Source of the DNA: Apium graveolens
Taxonomy: Eukaryota > Streptophyta > Magnoliopsida > Apiales > Apiaceae
NCBI RefSeq assembly: GCF_009905375.1
Contig: NC_133650.1
Coordinates: 142,863,296-142,927,295, forward strand
Length of the DNA stretch: 64,000 nucleotides
Direction: 5' to 3'
Each line of letters starts with the position of its first letter. The stretch's first letter is position 1. Below the pieces are notes generated by a model, which ran no database searches, was not told the origin of the DNA, and saw only the letters and a list, made by a program, of their open reading frames with translations. The position numbers were made by a program, and so were the translations under genes. Below are positions 57,664 through 64,000 of the stretch, piece by piece.

Positions 57664-57884
57664 TCGTTATCGTATATGGTAGCGGGACTCCGAACCCTGA
57701 GGTTGAGGAGCAACAACGTGATGATGTTTTATTAGTTATTGGAGATCAGATTGTGGATCCGATAGGGCGTCCTAACACGGGACCGGATGATGTTCATATT
57801 GAGGATGTTGCGGTTGAGGATGTTGTCCTAGAAGGGATTATCGCTGAGAAGGATCCTGTGAAGGATCCTCACAAGAATGAATAA
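57664..57884 (+). pseudogene. Acidic ORF after E primer-binding site
   Basis: Open for 73 codons without an early ATG. Acidic, with repeated DVHIEDVAVEDVVLE and an initial VEEQQRDD. It could be exon 2 of E's accessory gene or the N-terminus of gag; the text after its TAA (TIEELMTMVRETTRGRIVRSL) resembles a gag N-terminus of related elements. Undecided. Confidence 0.35.
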
Positions 57885-57975
57885 AGGACCATTGAGGAAT
57901 TGATGACCATGGTTAGGGAAACTACCAGAGGTAGGATTGTCCGGTCACTACCAGAGGTTCGTTCAAGTTTGTAAA

Positions 57976-58778
57976 GATAGTAGCCCCTTTAACGCGGCTT
58001 ACTCGTAAGACTGAGAAGTTCTAATGGATAGAGAAATGCGAGAACAGCTTTTAAGAACTGAAGCAAAGATTGGTGGCGGCCCCTATGATGGCATTGCCGG
58101 ATGGAAAAAGGAGATTTTGTGATGTGTAGTAACGCTTCGCATAAGGAATTAGGGTGCTTCTTATACAGCACAGCAAGGTAATCACGTACACGTCAAGACA
58201 ATTAAGTGAATATAAAATTCGATATCCCCACCCATGAGCTTGGGCTCGTGGCAATATTTTTGCCCTAAAGATTGGAGGCACTACTTGTATGGAGAGAAGT
58301 GCGAGATTTACACAAGCCATAAGTGCTCTAGTACATTTTCACATAGAAAGAGCTCAATATGCGCCAAATGAGGTGGTTAGAGCTAATCAAGGATTACGAT
58401 TATGAGATTCTTTATCATCCAGGGAAAGCCAAAATGGTGGCTAATGCCCTTAGTAGAAAGGAGAAACTCAAGATGATATTGTCTCTAAGAGAGTTGATAA
58501 GAGATTTTGAGAAAATGGAAATAGAAGTGAACGCAACCGGAGCCGGTACTGAAAAGCTGTTTGAGATCGCTATGCGGTCTGAATTATTGGAAAATTTAAT
58601 ATTGTGCCAAGAAAAAGTGATGAATGAAGGCAGAGAGTCAATGACTAGAGAAGAGATCCATACCGAAAAAGATGATAAGGGGGTAGTGAGGTGTTCCTCC
58701 AGAATTTGGGTTCCAAAAGTTCAAGATCTTAAGGATGAGAACTTAGATGAGAGCCATAGTTTGAGGAATAAGATTTAG
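57976..58778 (+). pseudogene. Out-of-place RT-tail / RNase H / integrase-start block in E
   Basis: It reads VAPLTRLTRKTEKF (RT tail), NASHKELGCFL and the DLELVAI-like segment (RNase H), then an open 139-codon frame 58359-58778: [20 protein letters not shown], then MVANALSRKEK, ending SSRIWVPKVQDLKDENL (integrase N-terminal start). In Ty3/gypsy this belongs after gag, protease and RT, yet here it precedes the gag core at 59030. It is better preserved than its surroundings. Confidence 0.8.
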
Positions 58779-59029
58779 GGCAAACCCTGAATGTGATAGT
58801 CAGGGAGGTTGCCATCAAGAAAGAAAGAACCCATAACATAATAGAGTGGAAAACAAGGTTTTAACGTATAAGATAACCCCGATTATGGGAGAAGGTTGAA
58901 ATGTTTCATACTGAGAAAACAGAAGTCGAACAAGATAGGGAGAACCAGGATGGTACTCCTATTGGGAAATTCATGGACCTGTCTAAACAGAACTTATACT
59001 TTTATTCCTAACCACCACCTTGAGGAAAC
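58779..59029 (+). other. No recognisable gene in E
   Basis: Purine-rich sequence with stops in all frames; nothing recognised. Confidence 0.6.
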
Positions 59030-59660
59030 AATACGGTGAGAAATTCTTTCAGGACCTTTAAGTCGCTAAGCTCTCAGAGTTCCAAGGAACAAGCTGACCT
59101 AGCCGAGGCAAGAGCCTGGCTAAAGGAAATAGAGAAATAATTTTATAGTCTAAATGATTGATGAAGCGCAAAAGACTGTTTTTGTCACTTACCCTCCTAA
59201 GAGAGAGACCACCCACTGGTGGAAGACCAAGAAAGGCACGGTGCCAGAGGTCATAATAAATTGATTAAAGTTCAGACAATTGTTTTCGAGAAAGTACTTC
59301 CCAAGGTTATGGAGGTAGTGTAAAAGCTTTAGAGCCAGAACAAAAGCGAACGAGTATGATGAATTATGAACCTAAGTTGTAAAAGTTGTCAAGATTCGTT
59401 CTGAGGACACGAGTCCAGAATGACGGGATGTTTGAAATCAATGCTTATGTTGTGTTGGTTCATGAAATAATGATAAGAGAAAGGAAAATAAAAAGGAATT
59501 GAAGTGGAAAGGAATATAAAGGCAATAGAGTTTGAGGAATGATAAGGGAGTTGGGTGTGAGGAAACCCTAAAGACTCGTAGCAATAGAAATAGAGAAGTA
59601 TGTAATCGTTAGGATGAGGGTGATTCACCATGAGTTAAAAAAATTGATGGTTGAAGGCAT
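59030..59660 (+). pseudogene. Gag core remnant of E
   Basis: Frames broken by many stops, but landmarks follow the gypsy capsid: AEARAWLKEIEK (59107-59145), then EAQKTVFVTYPPKRETTHWW and FSRKYFPRLW, then MFEINAY and a basic KRKIKRN patch. No intact zinc finger seen. Confidence 0.7.
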
Positions 59661-60770
59661 AAGAGATACATATATTTTATTCCCTGTAAGTTGGGAGGAT
59701 CCGAGGAAACCTTGAGATAGTTCGAAGGATGAATAATAAAATGTGGATAGACTAAGGAGACAAGAAAGTAAGAAATTAGGAAAATTGGATGAAGGAAGTG
59801 ACCTTCAAGAATGTGAAGTGTAAGACCGGTGGCTTGATACCCAGAAAGGGAGACGCCAGGTATGAAAGATATCCCAACATTGAGATGACTGTTGAAATAA
59901 ACAACAAAAGTAAATACGGAATTATTAAGAAGAAGTTCACGTTGAACACGACCAATATCTTCCAGGACATCCTTGTTATCGTTACTAAATTTGGCAAGAA
60001 AAGCGGATAACCGTTGTTATCTTTTGGAGGCCATATTGATTGACCTCATTTTGAATACAGATGTTATTATGAAATTAGGTATAGACTATTGAGGTGGGAA
60101 TGATGAATAAGATTATCTATCAAGGATATATGACTTGATTTATCCATGAAAGGATGTAAGTATTTTTTTTAAAGGTGGAATTAAGGATATAACTTCGATA
60201 ACTTGAGATGAATCCTAGAGGAATGCATAAAGGTTGGCATCCACCCTTAATAGGGACAACATGAGTTTTGACAAGTATGAATTGGAAAGGATCAAGGTAA
60301 CAACAACCTTTAAAGATCAGTAAAGAAATTTTTCAGAAGTACATAGACAATGGTTCTAGTATTAGTAAATGGTATTTTGATATGCCCTGTATCCAGGGGA
60401 TACAGGAGGAACGATTTAAAGATAACCTTAGAGGTTTTACAAGGGGAAAGGTAATATTTAAAATTCTCAAGAATAGAAATGTTGATAAAGGAAATATGAC
60501 GTAATTATAATGATGCCAAGTGGGGCACGTGTTAAACCACGAGAAAGTATAGATTGAACCCAACGAAGGTCAAGAATGGTGAAAACAAGAAGTACCCAAG
60601 ATAAGAGACGTCCTAAGTATGATCGAGAGTCAGTCGTGACAATGATTAACCTCTAAAAACTGAGGCAATAACTTATGGAAAAATGGTGATATTTTTTTTT
60701 ACTCATCAGATTTTAAGGAAAACATCTTCACACAAGCAGTGATGGGAAATGAGGTAGAAAATTTAGTGAA
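59661..60770 (+). other. Degenerate E internal sequence
   Basis: Frame 59789-60010 (73 codons, basic start) has no recognisable domain. KLGIDY near 60074 could be a remnant of the protease LGMDWL motif. RT is not recognisable. Otherwise nothing supported. Confidence 0.4.
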
Positions 60771-60860
60771 AGTGGTTAAGATGACATTGATTGTAAGGAA
60801 ATTTTACTATCAGGAAAGGCCAAAGAGGTGGCCGACACTTTAAAAATAAGAAGATAATTA
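60771..60860 (+). pseudogene. Second RNase H C-terminal motif in E
   Basis: SGKAKEVADTLKIRR (about 60811-60855) matches the [14 protein letters not shown] motif already present once at about 58420, but is more decayed. It lies in the position expected relative to gag and integrase. Confidence 0.55.
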
Positions 60861-62300
60861 TAGGCGCTTGTGCCAAAGGAATACAGTGATGATGGTAAAA
60901 GCTGTGAAGGTTGTATTATGGTTTGGAAGATTGACATTCCTTCTGATGACTGTGTAATACCCAACCGTAATAGTAGTTTGGTAAAGGTTTAATTCGTAAA
61001 AATCGTCATGAGCGGGCTATCTAACTTAGAAGGAACTATCCTGAGAATAATCCAGGACCATATTTCAAAAAGGACTAAACGAACCTTCGAGTTAAGTCTT
61101 CTATTGAAGGTATATGATTAAGAATGGTATTAACCTGCTATCGGTGCTTTGATTGAAACTCTTCTGCAATTTTATATGCTTCATGTCATGTATGTATGTC
61201 AGGATCAGGAGTGTTCTTCATGAATTACGAATGGTAATTATGTTAACTCCTTAAAAGAATACTATACTACATGTATGGACTCCGTATGGTTAGATATTAA
61301 GATTTCATGGAAAGTGAATGACGGCAGTAGGTCAGTGGTGGACCATAGTAATGCAGCAATGATTCTGCGAGTAATGAGCTGATTACAACCGTGAGAGTTG
61401 TATTGGAATGGATGTTGAGATTGAGTACCACTAATCGTGTCGTGTTGACGTATAAGTTATCAATTGATAGACTAATTAAGTAGTTTATCTACCTATTGAA
61501 TACTTATTCCTTCTTATCAATAGAGAGTCGTATTACTATACGAGGAAGGTTGCGGTGCAAGCATAGAATTCTAGTAACGATGAGGTATAAAATGAGATTC
61601 CAGATTCGATTTTCGATGTCGAGGGAGTTTCAAAGGTGATTGAGTATAAGCTCGAGGAAGAGCATGGGTCCATAGAATGATGGACGGAATAGCAAAAATA
61701 TTTAAGCATGTGAAATGCGATGCGATAATACTTGATATATATACATATATCTTTTGTTCTCCTATGACAAACCTCTATAGTTTTGAGGTAAATTCCAAGC
61801 CAGATATTTTATGGCAGCATAATTTATATATATACAATTCTCTTCAATTCATTCTTTTCTCTCCTTTTTATTTTGTATAAGCTGAGAAGAACAACCCTTC
61901 CAGAAGGGGAGGTATTGCCGAATGACTATCTATCTGTGTGATAGAAGCCTAGTAGGATACTACATGTTGTTTAATTGCTTGTCAAGTACTAAAGGCTGGC
62001 CACCTTCTGTACTAACTATGCAATATAACAAGTGTTCATGATCATAGTGATCTCTCAACGAATTCCTTTACTTCTATATGATTGATGAAATTTTAGAAAA
62101 TGGAAACAGCTGAAAAAGGAGTAGTAAAGTTATGGTGGTATTCAGAATGGAAACACATTCGTGATACTAAGGTTGACGTGGTTATTAAAAGGTTATAGAA
62201 CGCTAACAAGCAAAAGTATAACCAGTATAATATTAGGAACGGAAGGTAGTAGTGATTACGAACTGGAAAAGAATGGGTATTAAGAAGCAAAAGCTCTAAT
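60861..62300 (+). other. Unassigned 1.4 kb in E
   Basis: No domain recognised. It includes AT-rich stretches (61740-61880) and a GAAGGGGAGGTATTG purine-rich tract (about 61903) that resembles a polypurine tract but is not followed by a recognisable LTR start. Integrase N-terminal and core parts should be here but are not visible. Confidence 0.4.
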
Positions 62301-63030
62301 GCAAAAAGCTATAATGAGAGTCTGTACAATAGACTTGAAAGAATTTGGAATGATCACTTAACATGGATTGAGTTTTCTTACGACAATAGATCATATGTCA
62401 GTATTGGGATATCGCCTTATGAGATCCTTGAGGGAAGATAATGTCGATCTCCCTTATGTTAGGATGAAGTTGTAGAGCGCAAGATGCTCGGACCCGCAGT
62501 AGTCCAAAGGACCAGGGATATAATAGATCTAATCAGAGGACGGCTGGTAGTAACCCAAGATGGACATAAGAGGTATGCTGATTTGACTCGAAAGGACAAA
62601 GAGTATGAAATAGGGGACCTAGTAATGTTATAGGTATCCCTTGGAAAGGATTGATGAGGTTCGGAAAGAAAGGAAAGCTAAGTCCACAAATTGTTGGACC
62701 CTTGGATATATTAAGACGTATTGGGAAGTTAGCATATGAGCTAGCCCTACCACCGAACATGTAGTAAGTCATAACGTGTTCCACATATCAATGTTAAGGA
62801 AGTATAATTCGGATGCCAGACAAATAGGGGCATATGAGCGCATAGGCATGCAACCAGACGTAACCTATATGGAGCAACCAGAAAGGGTTATAGATCGAAA
62901 AGGAACAAGTGCTTAGGAGAAGGGTTATCAAACTAGGCAGAGTTTGGTGGTAGGACCACAATGTAGGAAAATTTACTCGAGAGTTAGAAAGTGCAATGCT
63001 AAGAGAGTATCCCTATTCATTTTCTATCTG
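62301..63030 (+). pseudogene. E integrase C-terminus and chromodomain-like remnant
   Basis: Frames shift repeatedly, but WNDHLTWIEFSYDNRSYVSIG, ISPYEILEGR, then [36 protein letters not shown] and a decayed TRELESAMLREYPY end are collinear with B's C-terminus. Confidence 0.8.
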
Positions 63031-63045
63031 ATTCCGGGACGGAAT

Positions 63046-63063
63046 CCTTTTAAGGAAGGAGAC
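63046..63063 (+). other. Gypsy E polypurine tract, weakened
   Basis: CCTTTTAAGGAAGGAGAC precedes the 3' LTR start; B has a GGGGG core here, E has GGAAGG. Confidence 0.75.
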
Positions 63064-64000
63064 TGTAATAACCCCAATTTTTGGAATTTTTGAAACCCTT
63101 ATGAATAGTGTTATGCTGAATAAGAAAACTTTTCATGTCACACTACGTAGGGGTTCTTTTATTGATCTTCTGGGATATTATTAGTACTCTATGTGGTATA
63201 TAAGTGTATGTAAAGATCGTCAGAATCCAAATTTGAAACTTTTGATTTTTCCCGAGAATCCACCAGATACCGAAAGAATTGAGTATAAGGTAACATGAAT
63301 GAAAGGATTTAAATTCAAGGATTATAAGAGAGGATCATAAAAGGAATATAATGTATTGAGAAAGGTTAAGGGAACCCAAGTAATAAAACGAGAACGAAAG
63401 TTAAGCGAACCGTATAACAGATCAGTGGTCATTAGGCAAGTAATTAAGAGTTAATCAAGGAGGTTAGGGATGATGATGTCATCAAACCAACAAGATGACA
63501 TAGGAAAGGTGACATAAGCATGACATAAGGGAAGGAGGTGTGGTTGATTTATAACCACATAATTTTTTTTCATGGTTAAAAAATATTAAAGCAAAACAAA
63601 AGTCAACCAACCAAGGCAAATCAAAACAAATCATAAAAAAACATAAAACACTCCATTTTCATCATCAAGCTCTCGGCTTTTCCATGGAAAAGCAAGGGAA
63701 ATTTTTCAAAACTTAAGCTACACACCTTCATAATTCAAGAGGTTTGTTTCTTTAGCTCCTATAATTCATAACTTAGATGAGCCATAAGTTTATGCTCAAG
63801 ATTCCATGATTATCATAGCTAATCAATTCATCAAAGTTCTTGGTGAATAGTGTTTTTCAAGAACTTGAAATTTTGATCTTGTGTTTTTGTTTAAATATAG
63901 CTTTGGTAAGGATTTTCAAGGGTGATTCCAAGCTCCCTAGTACTTTTACTCACCAAGGAAGGTATAATCTCATACCCTAGCCCTACTTTTGTATAAATTA
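63064..64000 (+). repeat. Gypsy E 3' LTR, left part
   Basis: TGTAATAACCCC at 63064; collinear with 53298-54234, about 98% identical, cut by the window edge. Contains the palindrome at 63676-63693. No gene. Confidence 0.95.

Larger units (their letters stand above)
53298..64000 (+). mobile_element. Gypsy E: rearranged, defective chromovirus-like element
   Basis: 5' LTR 53298-57490, primer-binding site 57495-57506, wrecked internal region, polypurine tract, 3' LTR from 63064 to beyond the window. GCTGA (53293-53297) is the left target duplication; the right one is off-window. About 20 substitutions and no indel separate the first ~937 bases of the two LTRs (about 2%). Internal coding sequence is far more decayed than this and in an abnormal order (RNase H block before gag). 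Confidence 0.92.

Noticed and set aside
59776..60010. Overlapping 73-codon ORFs on both strands in E
   Set aside because: Opposing frames of the same decayed stretch; neither has a recognisable domain or a neighbour in frame.
1..64000. Host protein-coding genes, tRNA or rRNA genes
   Set aside because: Every stretch of open frame with recognisable sequence belongs to a retroelement; no structural RNA signature was seen on either strand.

Overview
The window is plant repeat DNA. It is AT-rich and made almost entirely of LTR retrotransposons nested inside one another. I see no host gene, no structural RNA gene and no CRISPR array. All primer-binding sites match initiator tRNA-Met (TGGTATCAGAGC type). 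The elements are Ty1/copia (one Tork/Angela-like, two SIRE-like) and Ty3/gypsy chromoviruses of Tekay type with LTRs of 3.3-4.2 kb. Such stacking of long-LTR elements is typical of a large, repeat-rich plant genome; I cannot name the species.

Layout, left to right. 1-662 is the right end of a gypsy LTR (element F), inserted in the 3' LTR of copia-1. Copia-1 (minus, 663-9266) is a degenerate element with a 1.7-kb related solo LTR (4716-6421, duplication AGTCT) in its pol. Copia-1 lies in the 5' LTR of copia-2 (plus, SIRE-like, 9267-14689), whose reverse transcriptase is cut at 14690 by copia-3 (minus, SIRE-like). Copia-3's LTR is split by gypsy A (minus, 14929-52739, duplication GGATA). A is split within its primer-binding site by gypsy C (minus, 24296-48802, duplication TCTGA). 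C's 3' LTR is split by gypsy B (plus, 24977-38481, duplication ATAAA). This gives five nested levels: copia-2 > copia-3 > A > C > B. Copia-3's internal part is cut at 53298 by gypsy E (plus), which runs off the right edge.

B is the only intact element. Its two 4,026-bp LTRs look identical, and it has one uninterrupted 1,537-codon gag-pol with zinc knuckles, protease, reverse transcriptase, RNase H, integrase and a C-terminal chromodomain-like segment. A, C, copia-1, copia-2 and E are broken by stops, frameshifts, deletions or rearrangement.

The most unusual signal is an apparent extra gene in the gypsy elements. Near the 3' end of B's LTR is a short exon whose protein starts MVRFKQTARKT, very close to the N-terminal tail of histone H3 (MARTKQTARKS). 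The exon ends at a phase-0 splice donor. Just past the primer-binding site is a good acceptor that joins it in frame to a conserved 118-codon helical ORF that otherwise lacks an ATG. A carries a decayed copy of the same gene, with an excess of synonymous changes. The unrelated-looking LTR of E has an exon in the same place starting MNRTKLPIRKR, and F has a basic exon with the same phase-0 donor. I infer a spliced, subgenomic accessory protein with a histone-mimic tail.
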